In this document: in pieces, positions 25,055 to 33,662 of the stretch | How the letters are laid out: each line of letters opens with the position of its first letter | Position numbering within the stretch: the stretch's first letter is position 1 | Source: CAMYKD01 sp041617155 | Lineage (GTDB): Bacteria; Pseudomonadota; Alphaproteobacteria; Kiloniellales; JAKSDN01 | Direction: 5' to 3' | Assembly: GCA_041617155.1 (NCBI GenBank) | Contig: JBFJPL010000005.1 | Span: 1-64,000 of the forward strand | Length of the DNA: 64,000 nucleotides | Program-made: the position numbers and the translations under genes | Notes under the pieces: generated by a model | What the model saw: only the letters and a program-made list of their open reading frames with translations | Database searches by the model: none | What the model was told of the DNA's origin: nothing

Positions 25055-27205
25055 TCAAGCGCGGGCCCGCTCGACCGAAGTGATCACTGGCGTAGCCCTC
25101 AGTGCCGCGATGATATTTGTCAGATGCTTCACATCAGTTACCTCGACATCGATCAACATCTCGAAAAAGTCGATCGAGCGGTTGGTGATCTTCAGGTTGC
25201 TGATGTTGCCCTGGTTCTTGCCGATGATGGTCGATAGCGACCCAAGACTGCCTGGTTCGTTTGCGACCACGACATGAAGCCTGCCAAGCCTGTGCTGGGC
25301 CTCGTCGCCGACGTCCCAGGCCAGATCGACCCAGCGTTCCGGCGTGTCCTGAAACCGCTCAAGCGTCTCGCAATCGATCGTGTGAACCGTAACACCCTTG
25401 CCGGTGGTCACGATGCCGACGATGCGATCGCCCGGCAGGGGGTGGCAACAGTGCGCGAAGTGCACCGCCATGCCCGGAATCAGCCCCTTGATCGGGACCG
25501 CGTCGTCTTTGGCCTTGGTCTTCGCCTTACGCGCTCTGGCCCGCCCGATCGGGATGATGCTATCGAGCTTCTTGCTGTACTTGACGCCCGGGAAAACGGC
25601 CAGCAGCACCTCGCGCGCCGTGCGGTGGCCCCGGCCCACGTCGGCGTAGAGGTCCACCGTGGCCTCGCACTGGAACTTCTTGAGCACACCCTCGATGGCC
25701 TTCTCGGCGAACTCGTAGCCTTCCTGGCGAAATGCCTTTTGCAGCATCTGCCGGCCGAGCTCGCCGTACTGTTCGCGTTGCTTGGCACGGATAAAGCGAC
25801 GAATGCGCGACTTCGCCTTGCCGGTGACCACGAAGGTCTCCCAATCGGGCGACGGCGACTGGGCGCGCGAGGTGATGATATCGACCTGATCGCCGTTGCG
25901 CAGCGCCATACGCAGCGGCACCATGCGGCCGTTGACCTTGGAGCCGACACAGGTGTCACCCACCTCGGAATGCACCGCATAGGCAAAATCGACCGGCGTG
26001 GCGCCCCGCGGCAAGGCGATCAGGTCGCCCTTGGGCGTGAAGCAGAAAACTTGATCCTGGAACATCTCCAGCTTGGTGTGCTCGAGAAATTCCTCCGGGT
26101 TCGATGCGTGCTCGAGGATATCGAGCAGCTCGCGCAGCCAACGGTACTGACGGCCATCGACCTGTTGGGCGCCTTGCTTGTACTTCCAGTGGGCCGCGAC
26201 GCCGAACTCGGCCACTTCGTGCATCTCGCGGGTCCGGATCTGTACTTCGATACGCTGGCGCTCCGGCCCAATCAGACCGGTGTGCAGCGAACGGTAGCCG
26301 TTCGGCTTGGGCGTGGAGATGTAGTCCTTGAAGCGGCCGGGAACCACCGGATATCGGCTGTGCAGCAGGCCGAGCGCCTGGTAGCACTGGGTCACGTCGC
26401 GGACCACGACACGGAAAGCCATGAGGTCGGAGAGCTGCTCGAAGGTCACATTTTGACGCTGCATCTTGCGCCAGATCGAGTAGGGCGACTTGACCCGGCC
26501 GGAGATCCAAGCCTCGATGCCGTCTTCGGCCAAATCGCGCTTGAGCCGGTCGACGATCTTGTCCGGCAGGTCCTCGCCGGCTTGCCGCAGAAATTCGAGC
26601 CGCGCCTGAACCGAATCCCTGGCGTCGACATTGAGCTGTGCGAAGGCCAGATCTTCGAGCTCGTCCTTGAACCGCTGCATGCCGATGCGTTCGGCGAGCG
26701 GCGCATAGATGTCCATGGTTTCTCGCGCCACACGCCGCCGCTTTTCCTCCGACTTGACGCAACCCAGCGTGCGCATGTTGTGCAGGCGGTCGGCCAGTTT
26801 GACCAGGAGCACGCGGATATCCTCCGACATGGCCAGAACCAGCTTGCGGAAGTTCTCGGCGTGCTTGGTCTGCTCGGACTGCAGTTCCAGCTGGGAGAGC
26901 TTGGTCACGCCGTCGACCAGACGAGCGATCTCCTTGCCGAACATGCGCTCGACATCTTCCAAGGTGGTCTCGGTGTCCTCGACCACGTCGTGCAAGAGGG
27001 CGGTGATGATCGAGTTGTCGTCGAGCTTGAGGTCGGTCAGGATGCCGGCGACCTCGATAGGATGGGAAAAGTAGGGGTCGCCCGACTCGCGCTTCTGCGA
27101 GCCGTGGACTTTCATCGCATAGACGTAGGCGCGATTGAGGGCGTCTTCGTCCGTTCCCGGATCGTAGGACCGGACCCGTTCGACAAGCTCAAACTGCCGA
27201 ATCAT
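25055..27205 (-). CDS. rsh: Bifunctional (p)ppGpp synthetase/hydrolase (RelA/SpoT, Rsh)
   Basis: This is the stringent-response enzyme that makes and degrades (p)ppGpp. The 716-residue protein has an HD hydrolase domain with intact ALLHDVVEDT (so the hydrolase should be active), a synthetase domain with GRFKDYIS, PKPNGYRSLHT and EVQIRTREMH, a TGS domain near VFCFTPKGDLIALPRGATPVDFAYA, and a C-terminal ACT domain. Both catalytic sites look complete, as expected for the single Rsh of alphaproteobacteria. rpoZ precedes it by about 115 bp in the same direction, the common rpoZ-spoT arrangement. Confidence 0.96.
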   Translation of the reverse strand: MIRQFELVERVRSYDPGTDEDALNRAYVYAMKVHGSQKRESGDPYFSHPIEVAGILTDLKLDDNSIITALLHDVVEDTETTLEDVERMFGKEIARLVDGVTKLSQLELQSEQTKHAENFRKLVLAMSEDIRVLLVKLADRLHNMRTLGCVKSEEKRRRVARETMDIYAPLAERIGMQRFKDELEDLAFAQLNVDARDSVQARLEFLRQAGEDLPDKIVDRLKRDLAEDGIEAWISGRVKSPYSIWRKMQRQNVTFEQLSDLMAFRVVVRDVTQCYQALGLLHSRYPVVPGRFKDYISTPKPNGYRSLHTGLIGPERQRIEVQIRTREMHEVAEFGVAAHWKYKQGAQQVDGRQYRWLRELLDILEHASNPEEFLEHTKLEMFQDQVFCFTPKGDLIALPRGATPVDFAYAVHSEVGDTCVGSKVNGRMVPLRMALRNGDQVDIITSRAQSPSPDWETFVVTGKAKSRIRRFIRAKQREQYGELGRQMLQKAFRQEGYEFAEKAIEGVLKKFQCEATVDLYADVGRGHRTAREVLLAVFPGVKYSKKLDSIIPIGRARARKAKTKAKDDAVPIKGLIPGMAVHFAHCCHPLPGDRIVGIVTTGKGVTVHTIDCETLERFQDTPERWVDLAWDVGDEAQHRLGRLHVVVANEPGSLGSLSTIIGKNQGNISNLKITNRSIDFFEMLIDVEVTDVKHLTNIIAALRATPVITSVERARA

Positions 27206-27322
27206 GGTGCTTCAACGCGGCGGCTTTCGAAATCCTGCCTTCCGCATTCGAGCATAGGCACCCTCGATCCCGCCGCCAAGCCGCGAAACGGCGGGACTGT
27301 GGTAGAACTACCGAACTGCCGC

Positions 27323-27769
27323 TCAGACCTCTTCCTCGTCGCCGGCGGAGGCCTTCGCGACGTCCGCTTCGGCCGCCTCTTCGGTTTCCGCGACGACCGC
27401 GCCAGGCTCGATCTTCGCCATCGCCACCTCTTCCGAATCGGGAGATTCGGACGGCGCTTCGCCGCCCTCCACCGCCCCCAGCTCAACACCAGGGATGGTC
27501 GGCACATCGAACTCCGGTGCATCTTCCTCGGGTTCGTCGACCTCGACGTGCTTCTGCATGCCCTGCACTAGAGATTCTGCGAGTTTTTCCAAGGCGATAG
27601 TCTCGTCGGCGATCTCGCGCAGCGACACCACCGGGTTCTTGTCGTTGTCGCGGTCTATGGTCAGCGGCGCGCCGGAGGCAATGTCGCGCGCCCGTTGGGC
27701 CGCCAACATGACCAGATCGAACCGGTTGGGGATCTTGATGACACAGTCTTCAACGGTAACACGGGCCAT
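27323..27769 (-). CDS. rpoZ: RNA polymerase omega subunit with long acidic tail
   Basis: Omega assists folding and assembly of the beta' subunit and can mediate ppGpp binding. The protein begins MARVTVEDCVIKIPNRFDLV and continues with AAQRARDIASG and VVSLREIADETI, the entire conserved omega core in about 75 residues. A further 70 residues rich in Glu, Ala, Val and Pro follow, making 148 residues, which is long for omega. The ATG at 27769 is clear. It sits upstream of rsh and downstream of folK, all on the same strand. Confidence 0.93.
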   Translation of the reverse strand: MARVTVEDCVIKIPNRFDLVMLAAQRARDIASGAPLTIDRDNDKNPVVSLREIADETIALEKLAESLVQGMQKHVEVDEPEEDAPEFDVPTIPGVELGAVEGGEAPSESPDSEEVAMAKIEPGAVVAETEEAAEADVAKASAGDEEEV

Positions 27770-27930
27770 GGGGCAAAAGCTCCAGTGTTTGTGGCATGAC
27801 AGGGCGTGCCTGAAGGACCATGGAATATATGGATGAGGCCCCGTCAAAGCAAGGTGATTTGGCGGATTCCGATTGGATTTTAAGGGCTTTGTCGGGGGTC
27901 TTGAGAGACCGGTCCCCGGGGCGCTCGCTG

Positions 27931-28425
27931 CTAGTTGATCGGCCGGGCAGTCTGGCCCGACGGCAACCGTGACGCGAGCTCGGCGGCGCTCAGGCCGCTC
28001 AACGGATGACGCCAATCCGGTGCCAATTCGGCAAGCGGCAGTACGACGAAGGCCCGTTCGCCGAGACGAGGATGGGGCAGCACGGGTATCTCGTTCGGAG
28101 CGCTGACCTGACGGCCATAGGCCAGCAGATCCAAGTCGAGCACACGGGCCTCGTTCACCGACCGCCGCACCCGGCCGAAATCAGCCTCGATCCGATGGAG
28201 GCACGCCAGCAGCGCCGCCGCATCAAGTCCGGTCGCCAGTTCGGCTACCCCGTTGACGAACCAAGGCTGGTCGGACCGCGGTACGGGCGCGCTCTCGTAC
28301 CAGCGGGAGCGCCGCAGAACTTGCACGCCCGCCTTGCCCAGTGCCACCAGGGCGGCCTCGCAGGTGAGCCGTGGCGGGCCGTGTTCAGGATGCGCCAGAT
28401 TGGCGCCGAGGCCGATTAGGATCAC
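27931..28425 (-). CDS. folK: HPPK, 2-amino-4-hydroxy-6-hydroxymethyldihydropteridine diphosphokinase
   Basis: FolK transfers diphosphate from ATP to the pterin alcohol in folate synthesis. The 164-residue protein has LIGLGANLAHPEHGP at the start, RRSRWYESAPVPRSDQPWFVNGV in the substrate loop region, and the signature ARVLDLDLLAYG plus LPHPRLGERAFVVLPL. A GTG start at 28425 gives the usual length. No other folate gene is adjacent. It is divergent from the NYN gene and upstream of rpoZ by about 160 bp. Confidence 0.95.
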   Translation of the reverse strand: MILIGLGANLAHPEHGPPRLTCEAALVALGKAGVQVLRRSRWYESAPVPRSDQPWFVNGVAELATGLDAAALLACLHRIEADFGRVRRSVNEARVLDLDLLAYGRQVSAPNEIPVLPHPRLGERAFVVLPLAELAPDWRHPLSGLSAAELASRLPSGQTARPIN

Positions 28426-28656
28426 GAGATGTTTGCTCCTAACACTCTAGGATCGCATAGATTCTTGCGCTATCTTTGTTCAGTCACAAGTTTGTTTGGC
28501 GGTTTCGCAAACTCTTGTCAGAGCGCCGTAAAGACCTAAATTGCATAGTAACCGCAATTGAACGGCATGGACGGTCGGACTTATCTGGGTGTTTGGTGGT
28601 TACCCCGTCCTCGAGGCCGCAGAGAATATTTTGAAATTGTTGCAGAAAGGGCGATG

Positions 28657-29283
28657 ATGAATTTCCACCCTCAAGAACGTGTCGGTATTTTTATCGACGG
28701 CGCCAACCTTTACGCTACCGCACGAGCGCTGAACTTTGATATCGACTACAAGCGGCTGCTCGATTTTTTCGAAGGCAAGGGGCGTCTGGTGCGAGCCTTC
28801 TACTATACCGCTCTGGTTGAAGATCAGGAATATTCTCCGATACGACCCCTGATAGACTGGCTCGACTACAATGGCTACACGATGGTGACCAAGCCGACCA
28901 AGGAGTTCACCGACGCCTCGGGCCGGCGTAAAATCAAGGGCAACATGGACATCGAACTGGCAATCGATGTCATGGAGATGTCCGGTCACCTGGACCACAT
29001 CGTGTTGTTTTCCGGCGACGGCGACTTCCGTCGCTTGGTCGAAGCGGTGCAGCGTCGCGGCCTGCGGGTCACGGTCATCTCTACGGTGCGCTCCCAGCCT
29101 TCGATGGTGGCGGACGAGCTGCGCCGGCAAGCGGACTGTTTCATCGACCTGATCGAGCTGCAGCAGCATATCGAGCGCGCGCTGCCGGCCGACCATCCCC
29201 GGTCGCGTGACCGGGAGGCCGACCAGGACGAATTCGACGACTACGAAGACGACGAAGAGTACTACGAGTCCGAGCCGGCCTAG
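28657..29283 (+). CDS. NYN-domain (LabA/DUF88-like) putative nuclease
   Basis: NYN proteins have a PIN-like fold and are thought to cleave RNA. The 208-residue protein begins with RVGIFIDGANLYATAR (first acidic site Asp), has GNMDIELAIDVMEM and the third acidic motif LFSGDGDFRRLVEAV, so the metal-binding residues are present. The C-terminus is a highly acidic tail of Asp, Glu and Tyr. Two adjacent ATGs exist (28654, 28657); the second has better spacing from AAAGG. The uracil-DNA glycosylase gene follows after about 50 bp and may be in the same transcript. Confidence 0.85.
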   Translation: MNFHPQERVGIFIDGANLYATARALNFDIDYKRLLDFFEGKGRLVRAFYYTALVEDQEYSPIRPLIDWLDYNGYTMVTKPTKEFTDASGRRKIKGNMDIELAIDVMEMSGHLDHIVLFSGDGDFRRLVEAVQRRGLRVTVISTVRSQPSMVADELRRQADCFIDLIELQQHIERALPADHPRSRDREADQDEFDDYEDDEEYYESEPA

Positions 29284-29335
29284 GTGCCTGTCCGAGTATT
29301 GGCCATGGATTTCTAGCGGCATCCGATTCACCGAC

Positions 29336-30004
29336 ATGGGGGATTGCGCCCAGGCGACACCAGAGCCGGACTGCCGGCTATGCCCACGTCTGGCTGCGTT
29401 CCGCGCGGCCAACCGGGACGCCCTACCCGGCTATTTCAACGCGCCCGTGCCCTCGTTCGGCGACCCTTTGGCACGTCTTTTGATCGTCGGCCTTGCGCCG
29501 GGCCTGAGGGGCGCGAATCGCACCGGCCGGCCGTTCACCGGCGACTACGCCGGCGACCTGCTCTACGCCACGCTTCAGACCTTCGGCTTCGCACGGGGTC
29601 GCTACGACCGGCGGCCGGACGACGGCTTCGAACTGGTCGGCTGCCGCGTCACCAACGCCGTGCGTTGCGTGCCACCGGAAAACAAGCCGCTGACCGAGGA
29701 AATCGCGATCTGCCGGCGCTTCCTGGAAGCGGAACTGGCGGCGCTTGGCAAGCTGGAAGTGGTTCTGGCGCTGGGCGGGATCGCCCATGGCGCCGTGCTC
29801 GGCGCCCAAGGCCTGCGCAAGAGCCACTACCGCTTCGCCCACGGCGCCTTGCACGAGCTGCCCGGCGGCTTGCTGCTGGCCGACAGCTATCACTGTTCGC
29901 GTTACAACACCAATACCGGCCGCCTCACCGAGGCGATGTTCCACGAGGTTTTCGCCGTACTCAAGGGCTGGATGAGCCAGGAGCCCGTGCGCCGCACTCG
30001 GTAA
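29336..30004 (+). CDS. Family 5 uracil-DNA glycosylase (UdgB type)
   Basis: The 222-residue protein has the pattern of family-5 (UDGb) enzymes: cysteines in CRLCPRLAAFR, motif A-like LIVGLAPGLRGANRTGRPFTGD, further cysteines in GCRVTNAVRCVPPENKP that with the first pair should ligate an iron-sulfur cluster, and the C-terminal DSYHCSRYNTNTGRLT. Family-5 enzymes excise uracil and other deaminated purines such as hypoxanthine, and lack the catalytic Asp of family 1. The ATG at 29336 gives the family length. It is convergent with smpB. Confidence 0.88.
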   Translation: MGDCAQATPEPDCRLCPRLAAFRAANRDALPGYFNAPVPSFGDPLARLLIVGLAPGLRGANRTGRPFTGDYAGDLLYATLQTFGFARGRYDRRPDDGFELVGCRVTNAVRCVPPENKPLTEEIAICRRFLEAELAALGKLEVVLALGGIAHGAVLGAQGLRKSHYRFAHGALHELPGGLLLADSYHCSRYNTNTGRLTEAMFHEVFAVLKGWMSQEPVRRTR

Positions 30005-30020
30005 GGTTCCTAACCTTTTT
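30003..30020. terminator. Small stem-loop with T-tract between convergent udgB-type gene and smpB
   Basis: AAGGTT (30003-30008) and AACCTT (30012-30017) pair around a 3-base loop, with five Ts at 30016-30020. The stem overlaps the glycosylase stop codon and lies next to the smpB stop. It looks like a compact intrinsic terminator for the plus-strand gene. Confidence 0.5.
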
Positions 30021-30474
30021 CGCGCATCAACCGGGCCTTCTGGCGTTGCCAGTCGCGCTGCTTCTCGGTCTCGCGCTTGTCGATCTTCTGCTTGCCGCGA
30101 GCCAGGCCCAATTCCAGCTTGGCAATCCCACGCGCGTTGAAATAGAGCCTGAGCGGGACCAGGGTATAGCCCTGGCGGCGAACCAGGCCGATCAAACGGT
30201 CGACCTCGCGGCGATGCAGCAGCAGCTTGCGCGGGCGCTTGGGCTCGTGATTGAACCGGCTGGCCGCCTCATAGACCGGAATCTGGGCGTTCAGCAGGTA
30301 GAGCTCGCCGTTCTGGTCGGTGGCATAGGCCTCGGCGATCGAGGCGCGCCCGCGGCGCAGCGACTTGACCTCGGTGCCCATCAGCATCAGGCCCGCTTCG
30401 AGGCTTTCCTCGATAAAGTAGTTGTGGCGCGCCTTACGGTTCTGGGCGACGAGCTGCTCTGCGGCCACTGCCAC
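30010..30474 (-). CDS. smpB: SsrA-binding protein SmpB
   Basis: SmpB binds tmRNA and brings it to stalled ribosomes for trans-translation. The 154-residue protein has NRKARHNYFIEESLEAGL, LMGTEVKSLRRGRASIAEAY and the basic C-terminal tail GLARGKQKIDKRETEKQRDW that folds into the ribosomal decoding centre. It starts 3 bp after the dapA stop, the common alphaproteobacterial dapA-smpB arrangement. The tmRNA gene itself is not seen in the window. Confidence 0.96.
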   Translation of the reverse strand: MAVAAEQLVAQNRKARHNYFIEESLEAGLMLMGTEVKSLRRGRASIAEAYATDQNGELYLLNAQIPVYEAASRFNHEPKRPRKLLLHRREVDRLIGLVRRQGYTLVPLRLYFNARGIAKLELGLARGKQKIDKRETEKQRDWQRQKARLMREKG

Positions 30475-30477
30475 TGA

Positions 30478-31365
30478 TTAGTTGATCAGACCGGCATGCG
30501 CCATGGCCTCGCGTACCCGGATCTCGGTCTGTTCCGTAACCGGGACGAGCGGCTGACGCACATTGTTGGCGCATTTGCCCAAAAGGCTCGCGCCGAATTT
30601 GACAGGGGCGGGGCTGGATTCGATGAAGAGTGCCTCATGCAATGGCATCAAGCGATCATTTATCGCCTGCACCGTGTCGAACTCGCCGTTCTGCCAAGCC
30701 TCGTGCAATTCGGCGCACAGCTTCGGCGCCACGTTGGAGGTGACCGAGATGCAGCCGTGGCCGCCTTGGGCCAGGAAAGGCACCACGGTCGCGTCCTCGC
30801 CAGAAAGTTGGCTAAAGTCCGTGCCGATAGCGCGGCGGGTCTTGGCCGGCCGCGTCAAGTCGGCAGTCGCATCCTTGACGCCGACGATGTTGGGCAGCTT
30901 CGCCAGGCGGGCCATGGTCTCGACGCTCATGTCGACCACGCAGCGGCCCGGGATATTGTAGATGACGATCGGCATGTCGACCGCGTCGTGGATCGACCTG
31001 TAGTGCCGATAGAGCCCTTCCTGGGTCGGCTTGTTGTAGTAAGGCGTCACGATCAGCGCGGCGTCGGCCCCCGCCTGCTTGGCGTGCCTGGTGAGCTCGA
31101 TCGCCTCGTCGGTCGAGTTGGAACCGGTGCCGGCGATCACCGGCACACGTCCCTTGGCGACTTCGACGCAAAGCGCCGTGACCCGCATATCTTCCTCATG
31201 GGACAGGGTCGGCGACTCACCCGTGGTGCCGCAGGGCACCAAGCCGTGGCTGCCCTGGTCGATCTGCCACTCGACGAAATCTTGAAAGGCTTTTTCGTCC
31301 ACCGATCCGTTGGCGAAGGGCGTGAGGAGCGCGGTAAATGAACCCTTGAACTTCGGCCCGGACAT
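30478..31365 (-). CDS. dapA: 4-hydroxy-tetrahydrodipicolinate synthase
   Basis: DapA condenses pyruvate with aspartate semialdehyde, the first committed step of lysine and diaminopimelate synthesis. The 295-residue protein has GLVPCGTTGESPTLSHEE, the catalytic Tyr136 in VIYNIPGR, and the Schiff-base lysine Lys164 in NIVGVKDATADL. All catalytic residues are present and the length is standard. It is directly upstream of smpB and divergent from the lytic transglycosylase gene, with a 227-bp intergenic region that should contain both promoters. Confidence 0.96.
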   Translation of the reverse strand: MSGPKFKGSFTALLTPFANGSVDEKAFQDFVEWQIDQGSHGLVPCGTTGESPTLSHEEDMRVTALCVEVAKGRVPVIAGTGSNSTDEAIELTRHAKQAGADAALIVTPYYNKPTQEGLYRHYRSIHDAVDMPIVIYNIPGRCVVDMSVETMARLAKLPNIVGVKDATADLTRPAKTRRAIGTDFSQLSGEDATVVPFLAQGGHGCISVTSNVAPKLCAELHEAWQNGEFDTVQAINDRLMPLHEALFIESSPAPVKFGASLLGKCANNVRQPLVPVTEQTEIRVREAMAHAGLIN

Positions 31366-31592
31366 GGTACTACCCCGGTGTTGTCATGTTTGCGTGGCAA
31401 AGGCCTGCGGAGGGCCCTTTTGGCGGACCATACTCGCTTGACCGAAGACCGGCAAGGCTGCCGAGGCGGCTGGTCCGTCGTCACAATATCGTCACCCGCC
31501 AATCCGGTGCAAATACGCTAATCTGTTAATAACCCTGGTGTAAATTCCTCCTTCGTGGGAACTTGAAATCAGGATAGAGGATTAGGACAATC

Positions 31593-33572
31593 GTGCCACG
31601 TCGCGTGCACATATCCTTAACCGTGCTTGTTGGCCTGCTCCTGACGGCGATTCCGGCGCATGCCCGGGCGGCGTCGCTGTCCGAGGCCGACCGGACGACC
31701 TACAAGGCGGCTTTCAAGGAATTTGGAGCCAAAAACTATGCGAAAGCCCGCCTGCTGACGGGCAATGCGGCCGATTTTCTGCCCGGCAAGGTGATCGATT
31801 GGCTCGACCTGACCCGCAACGACACCGAAGCGGAATTCGACGAGCTGGCCAGGTTCATCGAGCGCAACCCCGACTGGCCCCGTGGACGAACCCTGCGCCG
31901 CAATGCCGAGCGCGCCATGCCGGCCGATATGCCGGACGCCAAGCTGCTCGCCTGGTTCGAGGAGCGCCCACCGGTCACCGTCGACGGCGCCCTGCGCTAT
32001 CTACACGCCACGGAACGCACCGGCGACCGCGGCCGAACCGTGGAGCTTTTGCGCGACATCTGGATAAACTTCGATTTCACCCGGGAGCAGGAACACGGCT
32101 TTCGCGAGCGCTACGGCAAGGATCTGCGCCTCGATGACGAGATTGCCCGCCTCCACCGGCTTTTGTGGAAACGCAGTGCCAAGGCGGCACGGCGGCAAGC
32201 CAGGCGCATCGGCAACGACTACGTCGCTCTGGCCGAGGCCCGTTTGCTGTTGGCCTATCGAAGCCGGGGTGTAGACCGTGCCGTCAAGCGGGTGCCTAAC
32301 TCGCTGCGTGACGATCCGGGCTTCATCTATGACCGGGCCCGCTGGCGCCGACGCAAGGGTCGCTACAAGGGCGTCGTAGAGCTGCTCGATCCACCGCGGC
32401 CCGAGGCGCCCCATCCGGAGTTCTGGTGGCCGCTCCGCCACTGGGCGGCCCGCGAAGCGCTGGACCGCAAGCAGCATGGGGTCGCCTACCGCCTTTCCAG
32501 CAATCACGGTTTTGAACGCGGGATCGGCTTTGCCGAAGCGGAATGGCTTGCCGGCTGGATCGCGTTGCGCTTTGTGAAGGACCCAAAAACCGCCTATCAG
32601 CATTTCGTCAGACTCTATGAAGGCGTCAAGACGCCGGTCAGCCGGGCACGCGGCGCCTACTGGGCGGGCGAAGCTGCCCAAGCCAAGAACAGCACCAAAT
32701 GGGCCAAGCATTGGTACCGGCTGGCGGCGAGCCACGCCTCGACCTACTATGGCCAGCTGGCAGCCCAGCGCCTGGGACAGAACCGTGAAGTTGTTTTGCC
32801 GGCAAGCTCGGACTCAACGCCGGTCGAACGTGAAGCGTTCGAAAACAAAGAGCTGGTGCGGGTCGTGCGGCTGCTCGGCGATCTGGGCGAAGATCAGTAC
32901 CAGCGGATCTTCCTCGACCGCCTGCGACAAACGGCCAGTTCGCCCAGCGAATTCCAGCTGACCGCCGAGTTGGCTCTGGAGGCCGGGCGCCCCGACCGGG
33001 CCCTCAGGACCGCTAAGGATGCCCGCAAGGTCGGCATCATTCTGCCGGAACAGCTCTATCCGCTGCCCAACCTGCCCGAAACCCGCAAGCTCGACCCGAC
33101 GCTGGTTTTGTCGGTGATTCGCCAGGAAAGCCAGTTCTACACCGAAGCGGTCAGCAGCTCGGGCGCCCGTGGCCTGATGCAGCTGATGCCGGCCACGGCC
33201 AAGCGTGTGGCGCGCAAGCTAAAGCTCCGCTATCGGCGTAACAAGCTCACGGCGAACCCCGCCTTCAATATGCGACTCGGCGAGGCCTATCTCGCGCAAC
33301 TTCTGAAGCGCTACAAGGGCTCGCGGCTGCTGGCTCTGGCGGCCTACAACGCCGGCCCGCGCCGAGTCGACCGCTGGATCAGAAATTACGGCGACCCGCG
33401 CAAAGCCAATGTTGACGAGGTCGATTGGGCGGAGCGCATCCCCTTCAGGGAAACGCGGAACTACGTTCAGCGCATTCTCGAAGCGGTGCCGATCTACGGC
33501 CTGCGCCTAGCCGACAGGCGGGTCGACCTGCCGCTCGACCAGGCAACCGCCGGATTTCCCGTCAATGACTAG
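31593..33572 (+). CDS. Soluble lytic murein transglycosylase (Slt family)
   Basis: Slt enzymes cleave peptidoglycan glycan strands with 1,6-anhydro product formation in the periplasm. The 659-residue protein has a signal peptide (ISLTVLVGLLLTAIPAHARA), a long helical superhelix (about 40-480) and a C-terminal SLT domain with VIRQESQFYTEAVSSSGARG, where Glu512 is the predicted catalytic acid, followed by GLMQLMPATAK and AYNAGPRRVDRW. The GTG start is preceded by a GAGGATTAGGA region. It is divergent from dapA. A hairpin lies downstream at 33616-33633. Confidence 0.93.
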   Translation: MPRRVHISLTVLVGLLLTAIPAHARAASLSEADRTTYKAAFKEFGAKNYAKARLLTGNAADFLPGKVIDWLDLTRNDTEAEFDELARFIERNPDWPRGRTLRRNAERAMPADMPDAKLLAWFEERPPVTVDGALRYLHATERTGDRGRTVELLRDIWINFDFTREQEHGFRERYGKDLRLDDEIARLHRLLWKRSAKAARRQARRIGNDYVALAEARLLLAYRSRGVDRAVKRVPNSLRDDPGFIYDRARWRRRKGRYKGVVELLDPPRPEAPHPEFWWPLRHWAAREALDRKQHGVAYRLSSNHGFERGIGFAEAEWLAGWIALRFVKDPKTAYQHFVRLYEGVKTPVSRARGAYWAGEAAQAKNSTKWAKHWYRLAASHASTYYGQLAAQRLGQNREVVLPASSDSTPVEREAFENKELVRVVRLLGDLGEDQYQRIFLDRLRQTASSPSEFQLTAELALEAGRPDRALRTAKDARKVGIILPEQLYPLPNLPETRKLDPTLVLSVIRQESQFYTEAVSSSGARGLMQLMPATAKRVARKLKLRYRRNKLTANPAFNMRLGEAYLAQLLKRYKGSRLLALAAYNAGPRRVDRWIRNYGDPRKANVDEVDWAERIPFRETRNYVQRILEAVPIYGLRLADRRVDLPLDQATAGFPVND

Positions 33573-33615
33573 CAACTGTTGCATTTCGTGCCCTGACGCG
33601 CTTGCTTAAGAGCAT

Positions 33616-33633
33616 GCGCCGGCCAGCCGGCGC
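33616..33633. terminator. Perfect GC-rich hairpin after the lytic transglycosylase gene
   Basis: GCGCCGGC (33616-33623) and GCCGGCGC (33626-33633) are perfect complements with a 2-base centre (a 4-base loop after opening one pair). It lies 44 bp after the transglycosylase stop and 30 bp before the HAD gene. No T-tract follows, so termination strength is uncertain. Confidence 0.4.
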
Positions 33634-33662
33634 TGTTCCGACTGCGAGAAAGCGAGCAAATC

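Noticed and set aside
25274..27571. 765-codon plus-strand frame
   Set aside because: It is antisense to rsh, which is unmistakable; long antisense frames are common in high-GC genes.
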